64,000 bases of DNA. It comes from an uncultured Poribacteria bacterium (lineage in GTDB: Bacteria; Poribacteria; WGA-4E; WGA-3G). A program made the position numbers and the translations under genes. The stretch is from NCBI GenBank assembly GCA_958295855.1, contig OY282383.1:2832481-2896480 (forward strand), read 5' to 3'. Positions within the stretch are counted from its first letter, which is position 1; each line of letters opens with the position of its first letter. The notes beneath the pieces were generated by a model. That model ran no database searches, was not told the origin of the DNA, and saw only the letters and a program-made list of their open reading frames with translations. Below, one piece after another: positions 54,660 through 63,921 of the stretch.

Positions 54660-54970
54660 AGGAGTAAGTCGCCCGGGCTTGCCAGAGCAGGAGACTCATA
54701 GGCTGAGAGGTCTCCTCAAGCTCCCACGACTGAAGGTCGCCCTGGAGCCGCTAATCTGAACAACAGGTAGGAGCGATCTCCGAATCGCGACACAACAGTA
54801 GGATTAGCCGGTCTGATGTCCGTTATCGCATCCCCAAGAGTGCTCTTTCTCGTCGTAGTAGGGCTTTGTAAGCCCCATGCTTGGCAATGAGAAAGGGAAT
54901 TGGAGTGGTACCACGGTAAGGTAGTTTACGTGCCTTCTCGTCTCCAAGTTTGGAACGAGAAGGCTTTTTT
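54660..54970 (+). promoter_or_regulatory. T-box leader (transcriptional) upstream of ilvB
   Basis: Senses uncharged tRNA to control branched-chain amino-acid synthesis. The T-box sequence GGAGTGGTACCACGG is at 54902-54916. Its TGGT would pair with a tRNA 3' ACCA end (A discriminator), as in Val, Ile and Leu tRNAs. The intrinsic terminator is GCCTTCTCGT/ACGAGAAGGC (54932-54964) followed by TTTTTT. Stem III is CTTTCTC...GAGAAAG (54847-54893). The specifier may be GTC (Val) at 54736-54738, by analogy with the GAA-x-codon arrangement; this is tentative. Two dispersed repeats are embedded in the leader. Confidence 0.85.
54768..54790. repeat. Dispersed repeat TAGGAGCGATCTCCGAATCGCGA inside the T-box leader
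   Basis: The same sequence as in rsmA (inverse) and at the GNAT gene start. It lies between stem I and stem III, a position where leaders vary in length. Confidence 0.85.
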
Positions 54971-55064
54971 AATTTCAACGAAGCAGCGTGAAACCCCGCA
55001 AAGGGGGTTATGACTTCAAAGGCACAACGGAGTGTGCCTACTACCGTTTATGAGGAGAATGGCG

Positions 55065-56741
55065 ATGGAACTGTCAGGAGCTAAAATCCTGGTGGAAAGT
55101 CTCAAGCGAGAAGGTGTCGAATATATCTTCGGTCTCAACGGTGGCGCGGCAATGCCGATTTTCGATGCCCTGTACGGTGAGACAGGAGTAAAACTGATTC
55201 CGATGCGGCATGAGCAAGGGTGTTCTCATGCCGCTGATGGATATGCGCGCGCCACCGGGAATGTCGGAGTCGCACTCGCAACCTCCGGCCCCGGAGCAAC
55301 CAATCTTGTCACGGGAATCGCGACCGCCTACATGGATTCTATTCCGATGGTTGCGATTACAGGGCAAGTTTTCACCCACTATATCGGAAGCGATGCCTTC
55401 CAAGAGTGCGATGTTATCGGTGTAACCCGCCCGATTTGTAAGCACAGTTACCTCATCCAAAGTAGCGACGAGGTAGCCGATGTCGTCGCGGAAGCCTTTC
55501 ACATCGCGAAGACAGGAAAACCAGGGCCCGTCATTATTGACATCGCCAAAGATATACAGATGCACGAGACACTCTTCCGGTATCCAGAAACGGTTAACAT
55601 CCGCAGTTACAAACCGCAGGTTGATGGCGACCCGGGGCTAGTTTCGCAGGCGGCAGCGTTAATTAAGAACGCGAAACGGCCGATAATTTATGCCGGTGGG
55701 GGTGTTGTCCTCGCCAATGCCAGTGAGGAATTGCGGCAACTCACCCTCAAAACGGGGATCCCGATTACTGTTACGTTGATGGGGCTCGGTGCATTTCCTG
55801 AAACGCATCCGCTGGCAATGGAGATGCCCGGCATGCACGGCTCCTGTTGCGCGAATTATGCTTTTACCGATGCGGACCTCGTTATTGCTGTCGGTGCCAG
55901 ATTTGATGACCGGGTTACCGGTGACCTCAGCAAGTTCGCACCAAACGCCAAGAAGATCCACATTGATATTGACCCATCATGTATCGGAAAAAATGTGCCG
56001 ATAGATGTGCCAATTGTCGGCGATGCAAAGAACGTGCTCACTGCGCTGAACAAGCAGGTTAGCACCGCGAACATCGACCCGTGGCGCGCACAAATTCAGG
56101 AGTGGAAGCAGAAGTACCCGTTTGAATACGAGCAAAAATCCGATAAAGTGATGCCCCAATACGTCATTGAGCAGATTTATGAACATTACAGCGATGCCAT
56201 TGTTGTTGGCGATGTTGGGCAACACCAGATGTGGGCGGCACAATACTTCAAATTCACGGAACCTCGACAGTGGCTTAACTCCGGCGGACTCGGCACGATG
56301 GGCTTTAGCCTGCCTGCCGCAATTGGTGCCCAACTCGGATGCCCGGACAAGACAGTTGTCAATATCAACGGTGACGGCTCCTACATCATGACAATTCAGG
56401 AACTGGTGCCTGCAATTACGTTGAAACTCCCGCTCAAAATTTTCATCATCAACAATATGTATCTGGGGATGGTGCGGCAGTGGCAGGAGTTGTTCCACGG
56501 CAAACGCTACTCCGCTGTCGATTATCACGATAACCCCGATTTCGCCTTGCTTGCACAGGCGTTCGGTGCCACAGGGATTCGCGTTGAACACACTGAAGAT
56601 GTGCGTCCTGCCTTGCAGAAGGCAAAAGGAATTACCGACGGGCCCGTTGTCATCGACTTTATTGTTGATGAAGAAGAGAACGTATTCCCAATGGTACCGG
56701 CAGGGGCAGGGCTCGGCGATGTTGTCCGCGGCTTATCCTAG
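55065..56741 (+). CDS. ilvB: Acetolactate synthase large subunit
   Basis: ThDP enzyme for the first common step of valine, leucine and isoleucine synthesis. 558 aa from ATG 55065 (SD GAGGAG at 7-base spacing); ATGs at 55032 and 55059 are less well placed. The catalytic Glu is E50 in RHEQGCSHAADGYARATG. The ThDP/Mg motif is GDGSYIMTIQEL ... INNMYLGMVRQWQ. The FAD region includes GARFDDRVTGDL. Controlled by the T-box leader and followed by ilvN and ilvC. Confidence 0.96.
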   Translation: MELSGAKILVESLKREGVEYIFGLNGGAAMPIFDALYGETGVKLIPMRHEQGCSHAADGYARATGNVGVALATSGPGATNLVTGIATAYMDSIPMVAITGQVFTHYIGSDAFQECDVIGVTRPICKHSYLIQSSDEVADVVAEAFHIAKTGKPGPVIIDIAKDIQMHETLFRYPETVNIRSYKPQVDGDPGLVSQAAALIKNAKRPIIYAGGGVVLANASEELRQLTLKTGIPITVTLMGLGAFPETHPLAMEMPGMHGSCCANYAFTDADLVIAVGARFDDRVTGDLSKFAPNAKKIHIDIDPSCIGKNVPIDVPIVGDAKNVLTALNKQVSTANIDPWRAQIQEWKQKYPFEYEQKSDKVMPQYVIEQIYEHYSDAIVVGDVGQHQMWAAQYFKFTEPRQWLNSGGLGTMGFSLPAAIGAQLGCPDKTVVNINGDGSYIMTIQELVPAITLKLPLKIFIINNMYLGMVRQWQELFHGKRYSAVDYHDNPDFALLAQAFGATGIRVEHTEDVRPALQKAKGITDGPVVIDFIVDEEENVFPMVPAGAGLGDVVRGLS

Positions 56742-56810
56742 TGCTGCACCTATGTGTAAGTAGTGGGAGGGGTTTGTAACCCCGACATCGTCGTGGTGCA
56801 ATTCATTGTT

Positions 56811-56968
56811 AGGCAGGCACAAGACCTGCCACTACATTGTTAGGCAGGCACAAGACCTGCCACTACATTGCACCATGAATTGTGATACGACGAACCTCTA
56901 TAAACATATCGCCCCTACGGGGCTAAAGAGGGGAAATACGTTCAGGCAGGCACAAGACGTGCCACTAC
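56811..56968. repeat. Three GGCAGG...CCTGCC hairpin repeats between ilvB and ilvN
   Basis: Units beginning AGGCAGGCACAAGACCTGCC at 56811 and 56842 (31-bp period), and a variant at 56944. They lie between genes of one operon. Hairpins of the same style occur after the HEAT gene (21703) and coaBC (24470). Confidence 0.85.
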
Positions 56969-56986
56969 ATTTGCATCAGAAATCTT

Positions 56987-57490
56987 ATGAAAAAGATGAA
57001 TCCAGAAGAACGACACATTTTTTCGGTTTTGGTCGAAAACCGATTTGGAGTCCTCGCGCGGGTGGCTGGACTTTTCAGCGGTCGCGGCTTTAATATTGAC
57101 AGCCTCAACGTCGCGGAGACGCATGACAAGAGCATTTCGCAGATAACTCTTGTCACGCATGGCGATGCCCAAATTATTGAGCAGATTTATCAGCACCTGA
57201 ATAGACTCATCGACGTTATTGAGGTTACGGACCTGTCCACCGGCACGCATGTGGAACGCGAACTTGTCCTCATCAAGATAGGTGCCAAACCTCACGAACG
57301 TGCCGAAATCCTGCAGGTAGCAGAAGTCTTCCGCGCCCGGGTCGTTGATGTGACTACTACCTCCCTCGCGCTTGAGATTACAGGCGATGAAGGGAAGTTG
57401 AAAGCGGCGATTGAGGTTTTCGATTCGTACGGCATCCTTGAATTAGCACGTACCGGCAAAATAGCAATGATGCGCGGCTTCGACTCTTAA
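56987..57490 (+). CDS. ilvN: Acetolactate synthase small (regulatory) subunit
   Basis: 167 aa, typical of the long IlvH/IlvN form. The N-terminal ACT domain reads [31 protein letters not shown], the valine-binding regulatory site. The C-terminal ALS_ss_C domain contains [21 protein letters not shown]. Weak SD. It lies 245 bp after ilvB with the hairpin repeats in between. Confidence 0.95.
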   Translation: MKKMNPEERHIFSVLVENRFGVLARVAGLFSGRGFNIDSLNVAETHDKSISQITLVTHGDAQIIEQIYQHLNRLIDVIEVTDLSTGTHVERELVLIKIGAKPHERAEILQVAEVFRARVVDVTTTSLALEITGDEGKLKAAIEVFDSYGILELARTGKIAMMRGFDS

Positions 57491-57605
57491 CACTTCACCG
57501 GCTTGTAGGGCGTGGTCCCCGTGCCCCACCACTGTCAAAATGGCGCAGTGTCAAATTGCGCCTGTAGGAAGCAATGAACACAAGCAGAAAAAAGGAACAA
57601 ACGTT

Positions 57606-58598
57606 ATGGCAACAATTTATTACGATAGCGATGTCAATTTCGACTTACTGAAACAACGCACCGTCGCTGTGATTGGTTATGGCGCGCAAGGCAGAGCGCA
57701 ATCCCTAAACCTCAAAGACAGCGGTGCAAACGTCGTTGTCGGGTTATACGAAGGCAGCCGTTCAAAAGCGCGCGCAGAAGCGGAAGGTTTAACCGTCAAA
57801 ACGGTTGAAGAAGCGGCGGCGATGGCAGACATCGTTCAGATTCTTATCCCCGACGAACTGCACGCTGCCGTTTACCTCGCCCAGATTGCCCCGAATATGC
57901 AGGCAGGCAACATGCTCATGGTCTCGCACGGGTTCAGCGTCCATTTTGGACAGATTGTTCCTGCTGTGGACATTGACGTGACGATGATTGCCCCGAAAGG
58001 CCCTGGTTCTCTCGTCCGAGAGGTGTTTGAAAGGGGTGGTGGTGTGCCATGTCTCATCGCTATCCATCAAGATACAACCGGGGCGGCGCGCGATGTCGCG
58101 CTCGCCTATGCGAGAGGTATCGGCGGCACACGCGCCGGCGTCATCGAAACTACGTTCCGCGAGGAAACCGAGACAGATCTCTTCGGTGAACAAGCCGTGC
58201 TGTGTGGCGGCACCGCGGCACTCATCAAAGCCGCCTTTGACACCCTCGTCGAAGCCGGCTATCAACCCGAAATGGCTTACTTTGAATGCCTCCATGAGTT
58301 GAAGTTAATTGTTGACCTGATTTATACTGGCGGGTTGAGCAAAATGCGGAATGATGTCAGCAACACCGCTGAATACGGCGACCTGACGCGCGGTCCCCAG
58401 CTCATTGACGAGAGCGTCCGGGACAAGATGCGCCAAATCTTGAAAGACGTGCAGGGCGGAATCTTCGCGCGCGAGTGGGTTTTAGAGAATCAAGCGAATC
58501 AACCCGTACTCGGTGCACTCCGCCGGCAGGAAGCCGAATTGCAGATTGAAGAGGTCGGCAAGAATTTACGCAGTATGATGAGCTGGCTTGACGAATAG
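57606..58598 (+). CDS. ilvC: Ketol-acid reductoisomerase, class I
   Basis: Second common step of branched-chain synthesis, NAD(P)H- and Mg-dependent. 330 aa from ATG 57606 (SD AAGGA); the reading from 57540 covers intergenic sequence. The Rossmann motif is [17 protein letters not shown]. The cofactor loop [12 protein letters not shown] has Ser/Lys residues consistent with NADPH. The C-terminal knotted domain includes [12 protein letters not shown] and [14 protein letters not shown] with the Mg-binding acids, and SNTAEYGD. Confidence 0.96.
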   Translation: MATIYYDSDVNFDLLKQRTVAVIGYGAQGRAQSLNLKDSGANVVVGLYEGSRSKARAEAEGLTVKTVEEAAAMADIVQILIPDELHAAVYLAQIAPNMQAGNMLMVSHGFSVHFGQIVPAVDIDVTMIAPKGPGSLVREVFERGGGVPCLIAIHQDTTGAARDVALAYARGIGGTRAGVIETTFREETETDLFGEQAVLCGGTAALIKAAFDTLVEAGYQPEMAYFECLHELKLIVDLIYTGGLSKMRNDVSNTAEYGDLTRGPQLIDESVRDKMRQILKDVQGGIFAREWVLENQANQPVLGALRRQEAELQIEEVGKNLRSMMSWLDE

Positions 58599-59103
58599 CG
58601 GAAAGGTTGGAAGGAAGGTAGGAGCGATCTCAGAATCGCGAGGGAAGGGGGGGAGGCGTGGCTTTATCCGACAAAAGAGATATGCCCCAAACCCGTTTTT
58701 CATCCGGGAGTGCCGCCTCGAAGAGGCTGAGGCACTTCTCGCATTGTGGCGGGCTGCTGGAACATCTCCGAGTGTCACAGATACTCTCGCGGACATCCGA
58801 GGCGCGATAGAAAGCACCGCATTCGTGCTGATTGCTGAGGCAGATCAACGCGTCGTTGGTTCTTTAATCGCTACTTTTGATGGGTGGCGGGGACACATGC
58901 ATCGCATCGCAGTGCATCCTGACTACCGACGGCGCGGCATTGGGCGAGCCCTGGTTAAGGAAGGCGAAAGGTATTTGGCAAAACGGAGCGTTAAACGCAT
59001 CACAGCACTCGTGGAAGAGAAGCATCCGTGGGCTACTGCGTTCTGGGCAGATGTAGGGTATGAGGTAGAAACTGGAGTGGTGAGGTTTTTCCGGAACCTC
59101 TAA
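58588..59103 (+). CDS. GNAT-family N-acetyltransferase, start uncertain
   Basis: Acetyltransferase fold: [22 protein letters not shown], then [38 protein letters not shown] containing the acetyl-CoA loop RRRGIGRA, and the C-terminal AFWADVGYE. The only in-frame start is TTG 58588, overlapping the ilvC stop by 11 bp; no ATG precedes the fold. The first ~30 codons read through a copy of the TAGGAGCGATCTCAGAATCGCGA repeat (58619-58641), so the native start has probably been displaced by it. Substrate unknown. Confidence 0.72.
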   Translation: MTNSGKVGRKVGAISESRGKGGRRGFIRQKRYAPNPFFIRECRLEEAEALLALWRAAGTSPSVTDTLADIRGAIESTAFVLIAEADQRVVGSLIATFDGWRGHMHRIAVHPDYRRRGIGRALVKEGERYLAKRSVKRITALVEEKHPWATAFWADVGYEVETGVVRFFRNL

Positions 59104-59199
59104 TAGGACTTACGCGCTTCAAAAGTTTCTGTCACAGTAGTAGGGTCTTTAGAAAGCCCACACGCGGCTTTCTCCCGCCGTCACACAAGGAGGGCACCC

Positions 59200-59574
59200 G
59201 TGAAATTCAGAGGGCATCTAATTGACAACACCGTCAAAAGCGTTTACGGCCTCGCAGTCGCCGACATAAACGGCGACGGTCAGCTCGACATTATCGCCGG
59301 CTCCACAAGCGAACCTATCAGCGCTTGGTATGAGGCACCCCACTGGAAAAGACACCTCGTGATTATCTGTGGATATAACGGCGAAGGCACAAACTTGCAT
59401 CTCTATCGTCCAGAGAATCTGGAGAAAAACCGGTGGCACAAAGAAACGATTGACGATGGCGGCTTAGGCGTTGGGCAAATGCACGTCCTGGACATGAACG
59501 GAAACGGTCGAGTGGACATCGTCGCCAGCGGTCTCAGCACAGGCAATGTCAAGTGGTATGAGAACCAATTCTAG
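59200..59574 (+). CDS. Short FG-GAP/VCBS repeat protein, probably truncated
   Basis: 124 aa from GTG 59200 (SD AAGGAGGG). Two FG-GAP/VCBS-type units with calcium-binding DxNxDG loops: VADINGDGQLDIIAGS and LDMNGNGRVDIVASG. No signal peptide is seen, although such proteins are usually exported, and full members have many more repeats, so this is likely a remnant or internally deleted gene. Possible carbohydrate or protein interaction role. Confidence 0.7.
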   Translation: MKFRGHLIDNTVKSVYGLAVADINGDGQLDIIAGSTSEPISAWYEAPHWKRHLVIICGYNGEGTNLHLYRPENLEKNRWHKETIDDGGLGVGQMHVLDMNGNGRVDIVASGLSTGNVKWYENQF

Positions 59575-59677
59575 TGGAACGCTGTGAGGGCAAATCGTTC
59601 ATATCCGTTTGGAAGCCGGGAACGTATGAAGTATACTATGTTTTTTGGTGTTGATAAGAAAAAATGTAGTTTTGTAA

Positions 59678-60154
59678 CTATTGCACATTTTCTATCGCAT
59701 TTTCCACTTCCGACTGGAGCGTTTTCACGAGTTCTTCATGGGCCAAATAGGCTTCAATAAGCAATTGCCGGGCTTCTGACTGTGGTAATTGCATAACCAT
59801 CGCTAATTTTTGGGCTTCCGTTGTACGGGGTTTTACAGCGATTTCCAGCAATTCGCGCCCACCCTCTAATGCCAGTATCCGTTCCGATGCCAAAAGTAGT
59901 TCTACAAACGGATTTTGGGGAACAGGCTCGGCAGGTTCGGGCATGTTTTCCTCAGGGAAAAATTCTGGCAATTCATGGGTATGTTCTGAATCGCTGAAAT
60001 CGTGTGCATGCTGAATTTCAACGGCATGGGTATGTGTATTTTCCACAAAGATTTTTTGCAACTGACCGTTGTCGGTACTGCAACCGATGGCGAAAATTAT
60101 GAGCATGCCAATTAGATATCGTATGCTATAGATTCTTTCTTTAAGCGTGTCCAT
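59678..60154 (-). CDS. His-rich lipoprotein
   Basis: 158 aa from ATG 60154 (SD AAGGA). The lipoprotein signal has a lipobox (FAIGC, Cys about residue 25). The mature N-terminus is His-rich (THTHAVEIQHAHDF, SEHTHELP), then a Pro/Glu stretch and a helical C-terminus. The His pattern resembles the His-rich spacer of the CzcB protein at 47193, so metal binding in the periplasm is plausible. No family recognised. Confidence 0.68.
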   Translation of the reverse strand: MDTLKERIYSIRYLIGMLIIFAIGCSTDNGQLQKIFVENTHTHAVEIQHAHDFSDSEHTHELPEFFPEENMPEPAEPVPQNPFVELLLASERILALEGGRELLEIAVKPRTTEAQKLAMVMQLPQSEARQLLIEAYLAHEELVKTLQSEVENAIENVQ

Positions 60155-60437
60155 TCGTTCATCCTTATTTAATCTGATAACGCGAGGTTTGTAGTAGCAC
60201 AATTCATTGCGCAAGGTCGAGCGTCCCTATTATCCACAACACCCTGCAACTAATATTTATGCACCACGCAATTGACTTAGTATTAGAATCACTTTGTCAA
60301 CTGCATGTCATTATATCCTATACTACTTTTAAGCATAAGTCAAGGAAAAAGGGTATCGGAAACCGCTATCAATAGGTGCACGAACAACGCATACGTCCGA
60401 TCACGGCCAAAAACACGGGTAAAATCTTCTGCGTTTT

Positions 60438-60466
60438 TTGATTTTTATTTCTTTTTGTTGTATAAT
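60438..60466 (+). promoter_or_regulatory. Promoter upstream of the GIY-YIG-type gene
   Basis: TTGATT, 17-bp T-rich spacer, TATAAT. The 533-bp gap 60155-60687 otherwise holds only a possible 45-codon frame at 60533. Confidence 0.6.
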
Positions 60467-60532
60467 ACTTATATTGCTAACTGGCCTTAGCAATGTAGAG
60501 AGAAGAACAACCTTGATTCTGAGTGTTTAGTA

Positions 60533-60670
60533 TTGAGCAACGAGGCGGGGCTTATCCCACGATGGTTTCGCTGGTACTTAGATGTTGAGCTTCTGAAAAA
60601 AGTTTTGGCCCTTTTTTACGAGACACCCATGACGAATAACGCACCAATACCTCCCGAAGACCACTGGTAA
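60533..60670 (+). CDS. Possible 45-aa peptide before the GIY-YIG-type gene
   Basis: TTG start without a clear SD. The peptide has protein-like composition (IPRWFRWYLDVELLKKVL, ending PPEDHW). Its TAA is 1 base before the GGAG that serves the next gene, suggesting coupling. It may be the 3' remnant of a longer gene. Low confidence. Confidence 0.3.
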   Translation: MSNEAGLIPRWFRWYLDVELLKKVLALFYETPMTNNAPIPPEDHW

Positions 60671-60687
60671 GGAGATATGAAGAATAC

Positions 60688-61344
60688 ATGGACAGACAAC
60701 CAAAACCTCTTACGTCGGGTATAGCTCAGGACCTCATCCTAGAGCTATTTGCAGGACAGACTGTTCACAGAGATGAAATTAGAGAACGCGTAGTTGAAGA
60801 GCATCTGGCGCGTGGTGGAGAGAAACTCATAAATCTTCGAAAGGATGATGGGGATCCCACAGATCTGCCAAAACGTGTAGACGACGCGCTGTCAGACCTG
60901 AGCTATAGCAAACGTATAGAGAGTCAAGGACAATGCTATTGGAAGGTCCTTTCAAATTCCGAAACTAATAAAGAATGCAGTGAACATAGGCAATCTCCTA
61001 AAAAAACCATCGGTTCCGGGAGTGGCTCAGTGTATCTCTATTATTATCCAAATTATCGACGCTTTGCAGAATCCCAAGGTGAAACGACCTGGGCCTGTAA
61101 GATTGGCAGAACAGAAGGTGATCCCGCCATAAGAATCAAAGAACAGACAACAGGAATGCCGGAGGTAGCAGAATGGGCTCTTGAGATTCGAACAGATAAG
61201 TCAAAGCTTCTGGAGAATATAATACAAAGTATTTTGGATTATCTAGGAACGAAAAAACCGGACGCTCCCGGAACCGAGTGGTTTATCACCTCCCCGAGCG
61301 AAGTCGAACATATTTACCAAAGAATTTTTGAGGACTGCCAATGA
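60688..61344 (+). CDS. GIY-YIG-like (T5orf172-type) nuclease with N-terminal winged helix
   Basis: 218 aa. The N-terminal ~95 residues are wHTH-like (HRDEIRERVVEEHLARGGEK ... ALSDLSYSKRIESQGQCYWKV). The C-terminal part has the GIY-YIG-like pattern SVYLYYYPNYRRF, WACKIGRTEGDPAIRIKEQ and a Glu-bearing helix LLENIIQSILDYL. SD GGAG precedes ATG 60688. Its TGA overlaps the ATG of a truncated DNA methyltransferase (ATGA), which suggests a restriction role: nuclease plus methylase in one operon. The family call is from pattern only. Confidence 0.68.
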   Translation: MDRQPKPLTSGIAQDLILELFAGQTVHRDEIRERVVEEHLARGGEKLINLRKDDGDPTDLPKRVDDALSDLSYSKRIESQGQCYWKVLSNSETNKECSEHRQSPKKTIGSGSGSVYLYYYPNYRRFAESQGETTWACKIGRTEGDPAIRIKEQTTGMPEVAEWALEIRTDKSKLLENIIQSILDYLGTKKPDAPGTEWFITSPSEVEHIYQRIFEDCQ

Positions 61345-61412
61345 ACAAACTCTATTTCGGCGATAACCTTGAAATCCTTCGCGAGATGGAGTATTCCGAG
61401 CGAAAAATTTAA
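61341..61412 (+). pseudogene. 5' remnant of a DNA methyltransferase gene
   Basis: 23 codons reading MNKLYFGDNLEILREMEY..., the characteristic start of site-specific adenine methyltransferases, then sequence loss and a stop. The ATG overlaps the stop of the nuclease gene (ATGA). The rest of the methylase is gone; the sequence continues into the promoter region of the next gene. Confidence 0.75.
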
Positions 61413-61521
61413 CTTGACTTTTTGCCAAATAAGATGATGTGTGAACTTTGGCAACCTTGCCGAAGCCTCATCCATCCCTTCATAGGGAAAAACGGTCTCA
61501 GTAGAACCCGAGGTTCCTCTC

Positions 61522-62325
61522 ATGTTAAATTCAAGTCGTCTCTTATTTGGCGGTATTGTGCTATGTGTCGTCCTTGTGGCTAGCTCCCTTTTCTGGGCAC
61601 ACCATGTGCAACAGGAAATAAAAGCGCGCGAAGCAGCCAGCGAGCGGATACTCAAGCGGATTAAACAACCGCCTGCGGTGGAGCATACCGCACCGCCTGC
61701 GTCTGAATTGGACACGCAGGTAGAGATGCCACCTACATCCAGCCACCTGCCAAATCAGGATGTACAAGCAGCACCGGAGAGGTCCACCGAGGAATTCTTC
61801 GAGATGCTTGATAACTTTAATGACACACCACTGCCGGTGGAAGAGACACCTGATGGAGAAGTGACTGTCTCACCTTTCGGGTTTGGACCTTATCCGGCAG
61901 TGCCCGCCGGTTATGATTTAGAACCGATATGGATGCTGCCAGGTGCACAGAACGGAGAGTATCCTGAGAAATTACACCGAGAATGTGAATTGATGGAGCG
62001 TGTCCTCATCAAGTTGTGGAATCAAGGAGAAAGAGGTATCAACGGTATCTCCTTCCAAGATAACGGCAAGGTGTACCCAAACTACCCGAACACAGTCTAT
62101 ATTGAGATCGAGGAGGACAACGACTGGTGGTATCCGCAGCGGATAAAAGATTTTTTCGATGGGAAGACCGAGACATTCAATGTTAACAGTCAAGCCATCC
62201 GTGTGTTTGGCGGGGATGGTTCACTAAACGACCGGGTTCTCGCTGGCGAACGCCCACCGGGGGTGCGCTATCTTTCTCTAGAGGATGGCATAGAGCCTTA
62301 TGAGTTTTTAGAGTTAACAAAATAA
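61522..62325 (+). CDS. Membrane-anchored protein of unknown function
   Basis: 267 aa. An N-terminal membrane anchor (LLFGGIVLCVVLVASSLFWA) is followed by a charged helix (QEIKAREAASERILKRIKQ) and a long Pro/Glu-rich linker. The C-terminal globular part has tryptophans (IWMLPGAQNGEYPEKL, EEDNDWWYPQRIKDFF). The anchor and linker imply a periplasmic domain. Start ATG 61522; SD not strong (AGGTTCCTCTC precedes). No family recognised. Confidence 0.7.
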   Translation: MLNSSRLLFGGIVLCVVLVASSLFWAHHVQQEIKAREAASERILKRIKQPPAVEHTAPPASELDTQVEMPPTSSHLPNQDVQAAPERSTEEFFEMLDNFNDTPLPVEETPDGEVTVSPFGFGPYPAVPAGYDLEPIWMLPGAQNGEYPEKLHRECELMERVLIKLWNQGERGINGISFQDNGKVYPNYPNTVYIEIEEDNDWWYPQRIKDFFDGKTETFNVNSQAIRVFGGDGSLNDRVLAGERPPGVRYLSLEDGIEPYEFLELTK

Positions 62326-62339
62326 ACAAGGAAACAACG

Positions 62340-62507
62340 ATGCAAACATTGCCTCCAAACCCTCGTCCGCTTGCCAGCCGAGTGGAGAATCCGCCCAACC
62401 CAGAAATCAGAGCGGCATTTTGCGGGGCAACAGACAGAATTTCTGCGGGGATAGAGGAATGTTATCAGTTGTCGATGCACGTCGCATCTGGGCGCAGAGG
62501 GGTATAA
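62340..62507 (+). CDS. Possible small protein, 55 aa, ended by a repeat
   Basis: ATG 62340 has SD AAGGAA and lies 14 bp after the preceding stop, so it may be the next gene of the operon. The peptide MQTLPPNPRPLASRVENPPN continues to GRRGV and stops inside a dispersed repeat (GTCGCATCTGGGCGCAGAGG then CCCCCTGCAAAGCCGGGG), so the original gene may be longer and truncated. Low confidence. Confidence 0.35.
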   Translation: MQTLPPNPRPLASRVENPPNPEIRAAFCGATDRISAGIEECYQLSMHVASGRRGV

Positions 62508-62591
62508 CCCCCTGCAAAGCCGGGGGAATGCACCCTTTAGCCGCAAGAAAGCGCGTCTTCTTACTGATAACCGAAAACTGACAACTGACAA

Positions 62592-63725
62592 CTATTTCTC
62601 AATCGCTTCAACATTGGCGCGCGGCAAAATGGTCTGTTGCCCGTCTTCGAATTCAACCTGTAGCACCCGAACTTGCGCCTCTGTCTCCAATCGTTGACGT
62701 TCTACCGGCAGTTCTGTCACACGTCCCAATTTTCCAAAATGTGGCTCACGGATAACGCGCACCGGGCTGCCAACCTCCAAAACGCCTTCCACGCTTCCAC
62801 CCTTTCCCTCTTCCACCGTTTCTACAGCGTCCGATACCAACGGAATCAAAATCTCCGGCCGCACAACACCTGCCCGAATCTGTGTCGCACCGTTAATGGA
62901 GGTTTTCATGCCTTCCCGCGTTTTTAGAAGCGCGAACGTATGTTCAGCCATCGCGATGCTTCCAAACCCTTCGGTGATAACCAGTGTGATGCCGATCTCC
63001 TCAGAGCCTGTAATTGCCACGCCGAGTTCATAGCCTAAGAGTTCCCGTAGGTCAGCGTCGTCAATGCCACCTGCAATGATACCTCGGACTCCTTGCCGAA
63101 TTGCCTTTTGAATCGCCTCGGTTGTGACCAATGAACCGCCAACCAGAATCTTATCTTGATGTTCTGCGAGGATCTGTGTCTCAGTCAAGCTATCGTTCGG
63201 AGATGCCACGGCGATCCCTAAGGTGCCGACGGTTTCGCCGCCAACCCCAAAAATGCCTTGAATGTACGTGCCGTACGTCTCCACGGTAACCCCTTCATTC
63301 GGGACGGTCTCCGTTACCGTACCATCTGTATAGGCTTTGACTTCGACGGGGATAGGCGGTTCGCGCAGGATAGCCTGTCCTGTTACAGGGGATACAGTTT
63401 CAATTGTGCCGTCAATCGGTGAACGTGCTTGCGATTTGAAGAGTCCGAAGAGTCCTTTGGTTGTAGCGATAACCTCGTCTTTTGCAACGGCTTCGCCGAC
63501 AGGTTTGAGCATGTATTCCGCAATTTCTTCCGGTGGGACACTGAGTAGGTTGGCAATGTTTACTAGTTGCACGTTGCCCGGCAGATCTGCCTTTGCAACA
63601 ACATCCTCTGCCTTGACTGTTGCACCGGCTTGCACGATGACCTCGCCTTCAAGCGGGAGCCGGCGTTCTTTTTGAATTATCGTTCCCTCGGCGACTTTAA
63701 GACCGGGGGTATATGCATGCGCCAT
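62592..63725 (-). CDS. Conserved protein with barrel-sandwich and KOW-like domains
   Basis: 377 aa. ATG 63725 has SD GAGG. The N-terminus has two biotinyl/lipoyl-like sandwich stretches (LPLEGEVIVQAGATVKAEDV, ARSPIDGTIETVSPVTGQAI). The middle has an alpha/beta domain (IQKAIRQGVRGIIAGGIDD, ITLVITEGFGSIAMAEHTF). The C-terminus has a KOW/SH3-like barrel (VGSPVRVIREPHFGKLGRVT). It is a recognisable conserved hypothetical architecture; function unknown, perhaps a scaffold. Transcribed toward the preceding genes. Confidence 0.7.
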   Translation of the reverse strand: MAHAYTPGLKVAEGTIIQKERRLPLEGEVIVQAGATVKAEDVVAKADLPGNVQLVNIANLLSVPPEEIAEYMLKPVGEAVAKDEVIATTKGLFGLFKSQARSPIDGTIETVSPVTGQAILREPPIPVEVKAYTDGTVTETVPNEGVTVETYGTYIQGIFGVGGETVGTLGIAVASPNDSLTETQILAEHQDKILVGGSLVTTEAIQKAIRQGVRGIIAGGIDDADLRELLGYELGVAITGSEEIGITLVITEGFGSIAMAEHTFALLKTREGMKTSINGATQIRAGVVRPEILIPLVSDAVETVEEGKGGSVEGVLEVGSPVRVIREPHFGKLGRVTELPVERQRLETEAQVRVLQVEFEDGQQTILPRANVEAIEK

Positions 63726-63921
63726 TAATTACCTCAATTTCAAAACGTAATATGTTATTCCATTTTCGTCGTGTTTATGGTGATTTGAATAGCAAGTTTT
63801 GGCTTGCAAGCAACGCCAAAATTGGCTTGAGATAAACAATCCAAGATATTTGCTGTGATTTCTCTGCTAATAATTGTCCAAAGCATCACGTTGCCTCCAG
63901 CTAGCGCAGGGGTGGTATTTG

